DNA of 64,000 bases from Caproicibacter sp047833665 (lineage in GTDB: Bacteria > Bacillota > Clostridia > Oscillospirales > Acutalibacteraceae), in contig CP181261.1 in the NCBI GenBank assembly GCA_047833665.1, positions 1,736,001-1,800,000 of the forward strand. Reading direction: 5' to 3'. The position numbers were made by a program, and so were the translations under genes. Positions 27,825 through 36,834 of this stretch are shown piece by piece. The first letter of the stretch is position 1. Each line of letters begins with the position of its first letter. The notes beneath the pieces are model-generated. The model ran no database searches and was not told the origin of the DNA. It saw nothing but the letters and a program-made list of their open reading frames with translations.

Positions 27825-27840
27825 AAAACATCCTCCAATT

Positions 27841-28563
27841 TCAGATACAAAGCTTCAGGATACCAAGCACCAGTAAATGTGCGGGATAAAAAATATAAAA
27901 CGTCCATTTGGAATACCGTCCTCCCCCGCGTTCCCCGCTGTAAAGCGAAAGGATTGGCAGGCAAAGGAAAACTCCCGCTTGAAACAGCTGGCTGTAAAAT
28001 TGGCGCCCCGCGGACAAAATATCAATAAACACTATGAAAGCGGCCACAATGGAAAACGCCTGCGCCTGACGGCGGAAATTCCCGCGGTTCTGCCAAAAAA
28101 CGAGTGTAAACAGAATGTCAAAAAACGTCCAGTCCCCCGGTACAGAGAGATTACATAATCCGAGAATAGCCAGGGTTTTAAGTATCGGGTTCCGTATTTC
28201 ATCATACACACAAATCGCCAAAAGGCTTAAAAGCAGTGTATAAACTACATTGACACTTTCCAAAAATAATCCGGAACCAACAAAACGTAATTGACCGGTC
28301 AGAAAGAATGTAAACGGAACTTGCGAAATCAACGCAAACAGTGCCAGACGGCACGCATAGCGTTTAACATTGTGCGTATGGGCATACCCTTCCGCGATGA
28401 AAAAGCACATGATGGGCGCGGTAATTCTGCCCACAATATGCATCAATTGCCCCCACACAGAATAAGTCGGCACAAAGGCCCATGCAATATGGTCAATCAA
28501 CATCGCAACAACAGCAATCCATTTGATTGTGTTTGCCGAGAGTCTTCGCGCCGACAGTTCCAA
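27841..28563 (-). CDS. TraX family membrane protein
   Basis: 240 residues, mostly six or more hydrophobic helices, beginning KWIAVVAMLIDHIAWAF, the hallmark of TraX. TraX of the F plasmid acetylates pilin; chromosomal homologues in Clostridia are probably acyltransferases of unknown substrate. It sits only 2 bases from aconitase and 16 from icd, unusual company and with no conjugation genes in view. Confidence 0.87.
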   Translation of the reverse strand: MELSARRLSANTIKWIAVVAMLIDHIAWAFVPTYSVWGQLMHIVGRITAPIMCFFIAEGYAHTHNVKRYACRLALFALISQVPFTFFLTGQLRFVGSGLFLESVNVVYTLLLSLLAICVYDEIRNPILKTLAILGLCNLSVPGDWTFFDILFTLVFWQNRGNFRRQAQAFSIVAAFIVFIDILSAGRQFYSQLFQAGVFLCLPILSLYSGERGGGRYSKWTFYIFYPAHLLVLGILKLCI

Positions 28564-28565
28564 TC

Positions 28566-30506
28566 TTAGTTCCTCCCGTTTTGTTCTTTCGTATACTGAA
28601 GCAGCCCGCCGGCCAGAAGAATGTTGCGCTGACGCTCACTTAATACAGGCTTAACCACAAAGGAAATACCCTTTGTTTTATTGTAAACCGTGACGTCTGC
28701 GCCCGCTTGAATCGCCGCGCGAACATCTTTCAGTTCCAGTTCATCCATCTGGTCGATTTTATCATAATCATTTTCGTTTTCAAACACAAGCGGGAGAATT
28801 CCGGCATTGACTAGGTTAGCACAGTGAATGCGGGCAAAACTCTTGACAATAACAGCTTTAACCCCAAGGTAAAGCGGAACCAGTGCGGCGTGTTCACGCG
28901 ATGAGCCCTGTCCGTAATTTGAACCGCCAATTATGATGCCGCCTCCGTTTTCTTTGCAGCGCTGTGCAAAGGACTTGTCGCATACAGCAAAGCAGTACTG
29001 AGAGAGATATGGGATATTGGACCGGTACGGAAGAATTTTAGAACCCGCAGGCATGATATGGTCCGTCGTGATGTTGTCCCCAACTTTTAAAACAGCTTTT
29101 GCGGATATGGATTCCGTCAGCGGCTTTGCAACGGGGAGTTCCTTAATATTCGGCCCGCGCAATACAGGAAGATTTTTTGCTTCCTCCGGCGGTGCAGGCG
29201 GAACAATCATGTTGTCATTGATTTCAAAATGATCCGGAAGAGAAATGACCGGTTCTTCTCCCAGTGTTCTAGGATCTGTTAAAACACCGGCGAGCGCAGA
29301 CGCCGCAGCTGTCTCAGGTCCTACCAAATAAATTTTAGCATCTGCAGTACCGGAACGTCCAAGGAAATTTCGGTTAAAAGTACGCAGTGAAATTCCGCCG
29401 GAATTCGGTGATTGCCCCATTCCAATGCAGGGACCGCAGGCGCACTCCAAAATGCGAGCTCCCGCATTAATTAAATCGGCCAGCGCACCGTTTTTCGCAA
29501 GCATGCTGTAAACCTGACGAGATCCCGGAGCAATAGCAAGGCTGACGTTAGGACTGATTGTTTTACCTTTTAGAATAGATGCCACACGCATCATATCGCG
29601 CAAAGAGGAATTCGTGCAGGAACCAATGCAAACCTGATCCACCGCAATCGGACCGATTTCTCTCACCGGCTTTACGGCGTCCGGACTGTGCGGACAAGCA
29701 GCCAGTGGTTCAATGGAAGAAAGGTCGATTTCCAGCGTTTCATCATAGACGGCATCTTCATCCGCAGAAAGTTCCACCCAATCTTGTTCTCTGCCCTGTG
29801 CTTTTAAAAATTCACGGGTGACTTCATCCGATGGGAAAATAGAAGTGGTAGCCCCAAGTTCCGCACCCATGTTTGTGATGGTGGCACGCTCCGGAACAGT
29901 CAGCGTTTTCACGCCTTCTCCGGTATATTCTAAAATTTTTCCAACTCCGCCTTTGACTGAAAGACGCCGGAGAATTTCCAAAATTACATCTTTTGCGCTG
30001 ACCCAAGGGGAAAGAGATCCCTTTAAAACAACGCGCAAGATTTTCGGCATTGTAATATAGTACGGACCGCCGCCCATTGCAACGGCAACATCAAGGCCGC
30101 CCGCACCGATAGCCAGCATACCGATTCCTCCGCCGGTGGGAGTATGGCTGTCGGAACCTATGAGAGTTTTGCCGGGAATACCGAAACGTTCCAGATGAAC
30201 CTGATGGCAAATGCCATTGCCGGGCCTTGAATAATAAATTCCGTATTTTTTTGCAATAGACTGAATAAATCTGTGGTCATCTGCATTTTCAAATCCGGTC
30301 TGCAACGTATTGTGGTCAACATAGGCAACGGAGCGTTCTGTTCGCACCCGCGGTACACCCATAGCCTCAAATTCAATATAGGCCATTGTGCCTGTGGCAT
30401 CCTGCGTCAAAGTTTGATCGATTCTAAGACCGATTTCGCTGCCAACGCTCATGGTGCCGCTGACAAGGTGTTTTTTTATAATTTTTTGTGACAGTGTCAA
30501 TCCCAT
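28566..30506 (-). CDS. Aconitate hydratase
   Basis: 646 residues; interconverts citrate and isocitrate with a [4Fe-4S] cluster. The cluster cysteines are in CIGSCTNSS and CACGPCIGMG. GSDSHTPTGGGIGML, the swivelling domain IIIGGSNYGQGSSREHAAL and ITTDHIMPAG are present. At 646 residues it is the short bacterial aconitase class rather than the ~890-residue AcnA. First gene of the acn-traX-icd-rex run. Confidence 0.94.
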   Translation of the reverse strand: MGLTLSQKIIKKHLVSGTMSVGSEIGLRIDQTLTQDATGTMAYIEFEAMGVPRVRTERSVAYVDHNTLQTGFENADDHRFIQSIAKKYGIYYSRPGNGICHQVHLERFGIPGKTLIGSDSHTPTGGGIGMLAIGAGGLDVAVAMGGGPYYITMPKILRVVLKGSLSPWVSAKDVILEILRRLSVKGGVGKILEYTGEGVKTLTVPERATITNMGAELGATTSIFPSDEVTREFLKAQGREQDWVELSADEDAVYDETLEIDLSSIEPLAACPHSPDAVKPVREIGPIAVDQVCIGSCTNSSLRDMMRVASILKGKTISPNVSLAIAPGSRQVYSMLAKNGALADLINAGARILECACGPCIGMGQSPNSGGISLRTFNRNFLGRSGTADAKIYLVGPETAAASALAGVLTDPRTLGEEPVISLPDHFEINDNMIVPPAPPEEAKNLPVLRGPNIKELPVAKPLTESISAKAVLKVGDNITTDHIMPAGSKILPYRSNIPYLSQYCFAVCDKSFAQRCKENGGGIIIGGSNYGQGSSREHAALVPLYLGVKAVIVKSFARIHCANLVNAGILPLVFENENDYDKIDQMDELELKDVRAAIQAGADVTVYNKTKGISFVVKPVLSERQRNILLAGGLLQYTKEQNGRN

Positions 30507-30773
30507 ATCAGAAACCTCTCCTTATTTTGAATCATCCGCACTGAAATCTGCAGCAAGAGAAATAGATAAATTCATTATGTATGAAAAATCGATTATTGTC
30601 AATCAAATAGCTTTTTTATTGGAATTATTTTGGTCTCTTAATACCCTCTAAATGTTCTCTAATTTTAATTTATTGATGAATATAGCAATCAATGATATAA
30701 TATCAATATAATCATTTTGAAATGTATGTTATGCCCTTCCGCAGGCAAACTAAGTGTTGCGGGAGGTGCCATT

Positions 30774-31508
30774 ATGAGCGAAAACGAAAATAAAGATGAA
30801 AGAATAAATCGGTCCATGGACCGTATTGTCGATTCCGGTTCCGTCATTACCGGTGATGGCAAGCATATCATCCAGTGTATAACTATCATTGGCCAAATCG
30901 AGGGCCACACCGTTTTGCCCTCGCAAAACAAGACCACAAAATATGAGCATGTGATACCACAGTTGGTTTCTATTGAGGAAGACCGCGAAATTGAAGGCTT
31001 ACTCATTTTGCTGAATACTGTCGGCGGCGATGTGGAAGCCGGCCTTGCTTTAGCTGAATTGATTGCCGGTATGAAAAAGCCGACCGTTTCCATTGTCTTG
31101 GGTGGAGGACATTCCATTGGAGTTCCTCTTGCCGTTGCTGCTAAGCATTCGTTTATTGTTCCAAGTGCAACCATGACGCTTCATCCGGTGCGAATGAATG
31201 GACTAGCACTCGGTGTACCGCAGACATTGGACTATTTCGAGCGGATGCAAAAAAGGATTACAAAATTTGTCACCGCACATTCCAATATTTCAGCTGAGCG
31301 GCTGATGGAGCTGTCCATGAACACACAAGAGCTTGTACTTGATATTGGGTCTGTTTTGGAAGGAATGGATGCCGTACAGGAAGGACTGATTGATTCTATT
31401 GGCAATCTGTCCGATGCAATTGAATGCCTGTATGATATGATTGACAAAGCAAAGAAAAGCGGAAAAAAGAAAACATCAACAGCGCAAAAGGCCGCAAAAA
31501 AGAAATAA
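30774..31508 (+). CDS. tepA: ClpP-like translocation-enhancing protein TepA
   Basis: 244 residues of the ClpP/crotonase fold. Visible are EIEGLLILLNTVGGDVEAGLALAELI, GGGHSIGVPLA with the nucleophile serine region, and MTLHPVRMNGLALGVPQ with the histidine region. The C-terminus ends in a lysine-rich tail. This is the TepA (YmfB) type found just upstream of the ftsK/spoIIIE gene in Firmicutes, as here. GGGAGGTG before the ATG at 30774 fixes the start. Confidence 0.87.
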   Translation: MSENENKDERINRSMDRIVDSGSVITGDGKHIIQCITIIGQIEGHTVLPSQNKTTKYEHVIPQLVSIEEDREIEGLLILLNTVGGDVEAGLALAELIAGMKKPTVSIVLGGGHSIGVPLAVAAKHSFIVPSATMTLHPVRMNGLALGVPQTLDYFERMQKRITKFVTAHSNISAERLMELSMNTQELVLDIGSVLEGMDAVQEGLIDSIGNLSDAIECLYDMIDKAKKSGKKKTSTAQKAAKKK

Positions 31509-31757
31509 TCCATATCTTTTAAGGGCGGCCGCACACCGTCCTTCTTCCGTTGCTATTAAGTGAGCCATTGCCATTGAGCCGGAACTTTTCCCAATAGCAA
31601 AATCTGTTTGCTATCGTCATATTTCATGTTTCACATTGTTGATTGTGCCTTTATAGAATAATTGAAACGGATGAATGCTGTTGGATTTTAGCACTTGAAA
31701 AAGTACCGGTATCATAAACAAAAGGAAACAGAACTTAAACGGATAGAGGTGTGCCGT

Positions 31758-34256
31758 TTGGCGAACAAATTAGAAAGCAAAAATAGAAAATCCAGTCCAA
31801 AACATGCGAAAAAAAAGAGGTCTAAGGCAGCGGCTCCCTCAAAAACCGCTGCTTCCGCGGCCATGAAGAAAGCGCAGGCAAACAAACAGCGAAGTCAAAT
31901 TCATGCCGTCATATTGTTTGCCTGCTCCATTTTGATGTTCTGCTTGGTTTTAATTAGCGGAGAACATATATGGCACTGGTTTCACAACCTGTTGCTTGGC
32001 TTATTTGGCAGTTGGGCTATTTTGTGGCCAATCCTACTTTTGTACATATCAATTATAACCGCTTTAGAGCGCCAAGGAACCCACACCGGCGGAAAACTCA
32101 TTTTAATGATTATCATCATTGCGTTGTTCTGCGCTTCCGGTTATATTTTTTCTGTTTCTGATACCGTAACGCTGCATTCATTTTGGACATCCCTTACCAA
32201 GCTGTATCAGGAAGGCACGGAACATGCGGGATCCGGATTTTTCAGCGGATTGCTCGGCATTCCCATCGTTGCTGCATTCGGTGCTTTGGGCGCAAAAATT
32301 ATTATTTTACTTCTGTTGTTTGTCGCCATTATGATTTTAACAGGAACAAGTTTGATTCAGTTGTTCAGAACGGTTGCTAAACCCGCAGGGATGGTGAAAA
32401 ACAGTTTTAATACAGTCCGCGAGAAAAGGATTGAACGCAACCGCAAAAGCCTTAACATCGATATTCCTTTGGATGACGAAGGCCTGCCTCTGCATCCTGT
32501 GCGTTCCACCTCCAAGAAAGCTGCTAAGAAAAGTGAGAAATTGGAGCGACTGGAAAAAGTTTTTAACATTAAAAGCAACGATTCAAATCCGCAGCCGCCG
32601 CAAAAAGCAACATCAGAAGAAGCTGTGCCTGCCATGGCTGCAAAAGAACCGGAAGCTCCTATTGGAACTGTGGTCAATGCGTCCACAGAAAAATCCGTAT
32701 CGGAAAAGCCGAGTTCTATGCCAGTTGATCCACCGCAGGACGGAACATATCATTTCCCACCGATTTCTATGCTGGAGACAACCCGCGAACTAAGCGAACA
32801 AGAGGCCATCAGCGAAATTCAGACAAATGGCCGTATGCTGGTCGACACTCTGAAAAGTTTTGGAGTTCAAACCTCTTTTGTCGGCTACAGCCGCGGTCCT
32901 TCGGTCACACGGTATGAACTGCAGCCTGCAAGCGGTGTTAAGATAAGCAAAATTACAAATCTTGCCGATGATTTATCCATGAACCTTGCAACGGCCGGCA
33001 TCCGCATAGAAGCACCTATTCCCGGAAAAGCCGCTGTGGGAATCGAAGTTCCAAACAAGAAAAATACAATTGTGCGCATGCGAGAATTGATAGAAAGCAA
33101 TAGTTTTACCGTTGCGAAAAGCCACTTGACTGTCGCTCTTGGACGCGATATTGCAGGTGGCGTAGCCATTGCTGATCTTGCCAAAATGCCGCACCTTTTA
33201 ATTGCCGGTTCAACAGGCTCCGGTAAATCGGTTTGTATTAACGCCATGATTATCAGCCTCCTTTATAAATCTTCACCGGCAGATGTCCGATTCCTCATGA
33301 TTGACCCAAAAGTAGTAGAACTGGGCATTTATAACGGTATCCCCCACCTGCTGGTACCCGTTGTGACGGATCCGCGCAAAGCTGCCGGCGCGCTGAGCTG
33401 GGCGGTTAACGAAATGCTGAAACGATATAACATTTTCGCTTCGCACAATGTGCGTGATTTATCCGCTTATAATGCACTGGCCGCTCAGCGCAATTACAAA
33501 GATGAAGACGGACAGCCGATGGAACGTATGCCGCAAATTGTCATTATTATCGATGAACTTGCGGACTTGATGATGGCAGCGCCGAATGAGGTGGAAGACT
33601 CCATCTGCCGACTTGCTCAAATGGCACGTGCCGCCGGTATGCACTTAGTTATTGCGACGCAAAGACCGTCTGTCAACGTTATTACAGGTATCATCAAGGC
33701 AAATATTCCAAGCCGCATTGCGTTTTCCGTATCATCCCAAGTGGATTCGCGCACAATTTTGGATATGGGCGGTGCGGAAAAACTCCTAGGGCGCGGCGAT
33801 ATGCTGTTTTCCCCCGTCGGCTCACAAAAACCAATTCGTATTCAGGGATGTTTTGTCAGTGACAGTGAAATTGAATCCATTACGAGCTATGTGAAAAAAA
33901 CGCAGGAAGCAGATTACAATGAGAACATTGCGGAAGAAATTGAACGCAACGCAGCTGCAGAGAAGGGAGATTCTTCTTCCGGCACCGCGCAGAAAAGCGG
34001 CGACCCCATGTTGCAGGATGCCATTAAATGTGTGATAGAGGCCGGACAAGCCTCTACTTCCCTGCTTCAGCGCCGTCTGCGCCTAGGTTACGCACGTGCG
34101 GGCAGATTGATTGATGAAATGGAGCAAATGGGTATCATTGGACCCCGGGATGGTTCTAAGCCTCGGCAAGTTCTGATTACGCATCAGCAGTGGCTTGAAA
34201 TGAATATGCAAAAATCGGACTCCACAACTAACTTTGCAACAAATAAAAGCTCATGA
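31758..34256 (+). CDS. ftsK: DNA translocase FtsK/SpoIIIE
   Basis: 832 residues. A basic N-terminus leads into four membrane helices (about 45-190), a Pro/Ser-rich linker, and the motor: alpha domain, RecA-like beta domain with Walker A GSTGSGKSV and Walker B IIIIDELADLM, and a C-terminal gamma winged helix (LLQRRLRLGYARAGRLIDEMEQMGIIGP) for reading KOPS/SRS polarity sites. It pumps chromosome ends through the division or sporulation septum. The start is taken as TTG at 31758 behind AGAGGTG (MANKLESK...); a longer TTG start at 31695 exists. The stop overlaps the next gene by four bases. Confidence 0.93.
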   Translation: MANKLESKNRKSSPKHAKKKRSKAAAPSKTAASAAMKKAQANKQRSQIHAVILFACSILMFCLVLISGEHIWHWFHNLLLGLFGSWAILWPILLLYISIITALERQGTHTGGKLILMIIIIALFCASGYIFSVSDTVTLHSFWTSLTKLYQEGTEHAGSGFFSGLLGIPIVAAFGALGAKIIILLLLFVAIMILTGTSLIQLFRTVAKPAGMVKNSFNTVREKRIERNRKSLNIDIPLDDEGLPLHPVRSTSKKAAKKSEKLERLEKVFNIKSNDSNPQPPQKATSEEAVPAMAAKEPEAPIGTVVNASTEKSVSEKPSSMPVDPPQDGTYHFPPISMLETTRELSEQEAISEIQTNGRMLVDTLKSFGVQTSFVGYSRGPSVTRYELQPASGVKISKITNLADDLSMNLATAGIRIEAPIPGKAAVGIEVPNKKNTIVRMRELIESNSFTVAKSHLTVALGRDIAGGVAIADLAKMPHLLIAGSTGSGKSVCINAMIISLLYKSSPADVRFLMIDPKVVELGIYNGIPHLLVPVVTDPRKAAGALSWAVNEMLKRYNIFASHNVRDLSAYNALAAQRNYKDEDGQPMERMPQIVIIIDELADLMMAAPNEVEDSICRLAQMARAAGMHLVIATQRPSVNVITGIIKANIPSRIAFSVSSQVDSRTILDMGGAEKLLGRGDMLFSPVGSQKPIRIQGCFVSDSEIESITSYVKKTQEADYNENIAEEIERNAAAEKGDSSSGTAQKSGDPMLQDAIKCVIEAGQASTSLLQRRLRLGYARAGRLIDEMEQMGIIGPRDGSKPRQVLITHQQWLEMNMQKSDSTTNFATNKSS

Positions 34257-35179
34257 GACGATTTGGAGTTTATCTCAGAAAAGTTCGGTTGCCTATATAT
34301 ACATTTTTGATTCTGGGTATTTTTTTGGCAGTCGGGCGGCCTTACGGTGCTGAATCAGTCTGGAACCATGTATTCTCATTTTTCGGTCTTGGTGATTTTT
34401 CCTCCTGTGCAGACCAGTATCCGGCCGCCGTACATATTTTAAATGTAGGCAAAGCGGACTGCATCTTAATCGAATGTGAAGGACATCGGATGCTGGTTGA
34501 CGGCGGCACGCCTGACTGCGGAGAACGGATTATCCGGTATCTAAAACAGCGCGGTACACCCCACTTGGAATATGTTGTCAACACACATCCGGATGAAGAC
34601 CATGTGGGTGGATTAAAATATGTTTTGGAAAGTATTCCTGTAGAAAAATTTTTGGTATCGGAAATTCGCCCGGAACTTGTACCAACAGACACTGCCTATA
34701 CGGACACGATGAACACGCTGCGAAAAAAAGGACTATCCCCTATCATAGCAAAAGCCGGAAATGAATTTTCATTGGGCGGGATGAATATTCATGTTGTGGG
34801 ACCGGTTTCTCCCGGCAGCAGCACAAACAACAGTTCCATTGTCCTCCTGCTGCGCTATGGGGATATCCGGTTCCTTTTGACAGGAGATGCGGAACAAGAG
34901 GAAGAACAAACTCTGCTGTCAGCTCAAACAAATCTTACCGCCGATGTCTTGAAAGTCGGGCATCACGGCAGCAGCACTTCAACTTCTTTGGAATTTCTCA
35001 ATGCCGTTCATCCAAAATTCGCAGCAATATCAGTTGGGTATGACCGAAACAAGTTGCCAAAAATCGATGTATTAAAACGCTTATACGACGCTAATGTAGA
35101 AACTTATCGAACAGATGTTGATGGAACAATTATTTTTCTCACAGATGGAAAAACAATCAAAGTTGTAACAGAAAAATAA
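34253..35179 (+). CDS. ComEC/Rec2-like metallo-beta-lactamase-fold hydrolase
   Basis: 308 residues: one N-terminal membrane helix (about 13-28) and an extracellular MBL domain like the C-terminal part of ComEC, with ILNVGKADCILIE, THPDEDHVGG metal ligands, LTGDAE and KVGHHGS. Stand-alone versions of this family are predicted nucleases or hydrolases at the cell surface. ATGA overlap with ftsK indicates coupled translation; a DUF3006 gene follows, a common pairing. Confidence 0.87.
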   Translation: MRRFGVYLRKVRLPIYTFLILGIFLAVGRPYGAESVWNHVFSFFGLGDFSSCADQYPAAVHILNVGKADCILIECEGHRMLVDGGTPDCGERIIRYLKQRGTPHLEYVVNTHPDEDHVGGLKYVLESIPVEKFLVSEIRPELVPTDTAYTDTMNTLRKKGLSPIIAKAGNEFSLGGMNIHVVGPVSPGSSTNNSSIVLLLRYGDIRFLLTGDAEQEEEQTLLSAQTNLTADVLKVGHHGSSTSTSLEFLNAVHPKFAAISVGYDRNKLPKIDVLKRLYDANVETYRTDVDGTIIFLTDGKTIKVVTEK

Positions 35180-35240
35180 TCGCAATAAAACAAGCTGTTC
35201 TTTGTTAATTTTAATTATGGAATCAGGGAGTGTAGCTTTG

Positions 35241-35447
35241 ATGAAAATGCTGACAATTGACCGGATGGAAGGTATCTACGCAATTTGTGAAGATAAAAAC
35301 AAAAAATATTACGCCATTGAAATTTCCGATTTGCCGCAGGGAGCATCAGCAGGAGACGTTTTAAAAGTGGACGATGTGGAAGGTACACTGACCATCGACC
35401 GCGAAGCTACTTTGGCAAAGAAAAATAGCCGTAAGATTAAAAAATAA
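35241..35447 (+). CDS. DUF3006 small protein
   Basis: 68 residues, MLTIDRMEGIYAICEDK at the start and a lysine-rich end; a small beta-barrel-like DUF3006 protein. Function unknown. GGGAG lies before the ATG. It is 61 bases after the ComEC-like gene and is closed by a strong terminator. Confidence 0.75.
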   Translation: MKMLTIDRMEGIYAICEDKNKKYYAIEISDLPQGASAGDVLKVDDVEGTLTIDREATLAKKNSRKIKK

Positions 35448-35490
35448 CAAAAGAGCTGCTTGACGGATTTGCCTGTCAAGCAGCTCTTTT
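35448..35490. terminator. Bidirectional terminator between DUF3006 and rodA genes
   Basis: An AAAAGAGCTGCTTGACGG stem pairs with its near-perfect complement around a 5-base loop, with an A-run on the left and a T-run on the right, so it ends transcription from both sides. Confidence 0.88.
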
Positions 35491-36675
35491 CTATTTTCTT
35501 GCAGCTATAATATTCCTGCGGTTTAAAACAACTTTATCCATATTTACGCGGTGCATATAAACATTCAGTACAAGACCAAATCCAAAATACAAACATATGG
35601 CTGAAGATCCTCCGTAGCTAAAAAACGGGAGCGTCACACCCATGACAGGGAGTAAATCCAGACACATACCCAAATTGAAAATGGATTGCGCCGCAATCAT
35701 GCCGAAAAAGCCCATGCAAATGCTGCTGCCCAACAAATCTGTTGATCTTCTGGCAATACGAAGCGTGTGTAGAAGGTAAAAAAGGAGCAATAAAAGAATG
35801 GCAGTACAGCCAATAAATCCTAGCTGTTCTCCCGCAACGGAAAAGATAAAATCGCTTTGCTGAACCGGCACCGCGGAACGATTTACCCGAGGGGCTTGGA
35901 ACAGCCCACGCCCCCACAAGCCACCGCTTCCAATGGAAAGACGCCCCTGAATTTGCTGGTAAGCATACCGTAATGCAGCATTCGGGTCGGAATCCAAACG
36001 ATAGGTAACCAGCAAACGCTGCTTCTGGTAATCTTCTAAAACATATTTCCATGCTAACGGAAATGAAATCCCTAATACAGCAATGAGCGCTGCGAAATAG
36101 CGAAGCTGTATCCCGGCACCAAAAGCCATAGTCAAAAACATACAGAAAAAAATCACCGCGGCCCCATCGTCACCCTGAAAATGAATCAGAACAATGGGTA
36201 CCAAAGCATGAAAAGCAAGCAAAATAACATGAATCGGGGATTTTAAAAGCCCGCGTTCTTCCAATGCGGAAAGATGTTTTGAAAAAGTAAGAATAAATCC
36301 AATTTTAACCAATTCACTCGGCTGAAATGTCAAACCGCCCGGCAAAGAAATCCATGCCTTGGCATTTACTCCGCCGCTGTTGACAACGGCAGAACCGAAC
36401 AACAGAGTGTATATAATTAGGAATAAACAAAATCCAGCAACAACATACCAGTAATTACTAATTTCTCTATAATCAACCAAGGAAAACAGCACTGCGCCGA
36501 TGAATCCACCGATCACTGCCACTAACATTGTGGTAAAATAGCCTAAAGTTCTCCCTTCCGGATTAGGGATTGTTTTCATCAGCAGTAAACTGTATCCGGA
36601 TATTATAAACATGAGAAACCAATACAGTTTGTCCGTACGTTTGACATAATTTTTGATGGATTTCAGTGCGTGCAT
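35491..36675 (-). CDS. rodA: Rod-shape SEDS glycosyltransferase RodA (FtsW/RodA/SpoVE family)
   Basis: 394 residues, about ten membrane helices. SEDS landmarks include GGLTFQPSELVKIGFIL, FQGDDGAAVIFF, RLSIGSGGLWGRGLF, QSDFIFSVAGEQLGF and LPVMGVTLPFFSYGGSS. It polymerises lipid II glycan strands, working with a class B PBP. Single gene here, no mreBCD or PBP nearby. AGAGGTG precedes two adjacent ATGs; the second is used. An FtsW or SpoVE assignment is less likely from the N-terminus. Confidence 0.87.
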   Translation of the reverse strand: MHALKSIKNYVKRTDKLYWFLMFIISGYSLLLMKTIPNPEGRTLGYFTTMLVAVIGGFIGAVLFSLVDYREISNYWYVVAGFCLFLIIYTLLFGSAVVNSGGVNAKAWISLPGGLTFQPSELVKIGFILTFSKHLSALEERGLLKSPIHVILLAFHALVPIVLIHFQGDDGAAVIFFCMFLTMAFGAGIQLRYFAALIAVLGISFPLAWKYVLEDYQKQRLLVTYRLDSDPNAALRYAYQQIQGRLSIGSGGLWGRGLFQAPRVNRSAVPVQQSDFIFSVAGEQLGFIGCTAILLLLLFYLLHTLRIARRSTDLLGSSICMGFFGMIAAQSIFNLGMCLDLLPVMGVTLPFFSYGGSSAICLYFGFGLVLNVYMHRVNMDKVVLNRRNIIAARK

Positions 36676-36834
36676 CATTTCACCTCTTAAAATACGCGGT
36701 TCCTACGATAGCTTATTATATGACACGAAACATAAACTTGCAAGGTATTTTGAATATTCAGCACGCAGTATTTTCTATCTGCTCGAATTGTGTTATAATT
36801 TTTATAATTTATGTCATGTGTTAGGAGAATGCCA

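Noticed and set aside
31530..31560. GC-rich inverted repeat after tepA as a terminator
   Set aside because: The stem includes a G-T pair and is not followed by a T-run; it may not terminate.
36690..36834. Possible THF riboswitch before fhs
   Set aside because: The sequence is AT-rich with none of the conserved THF-riboswitch blocks.
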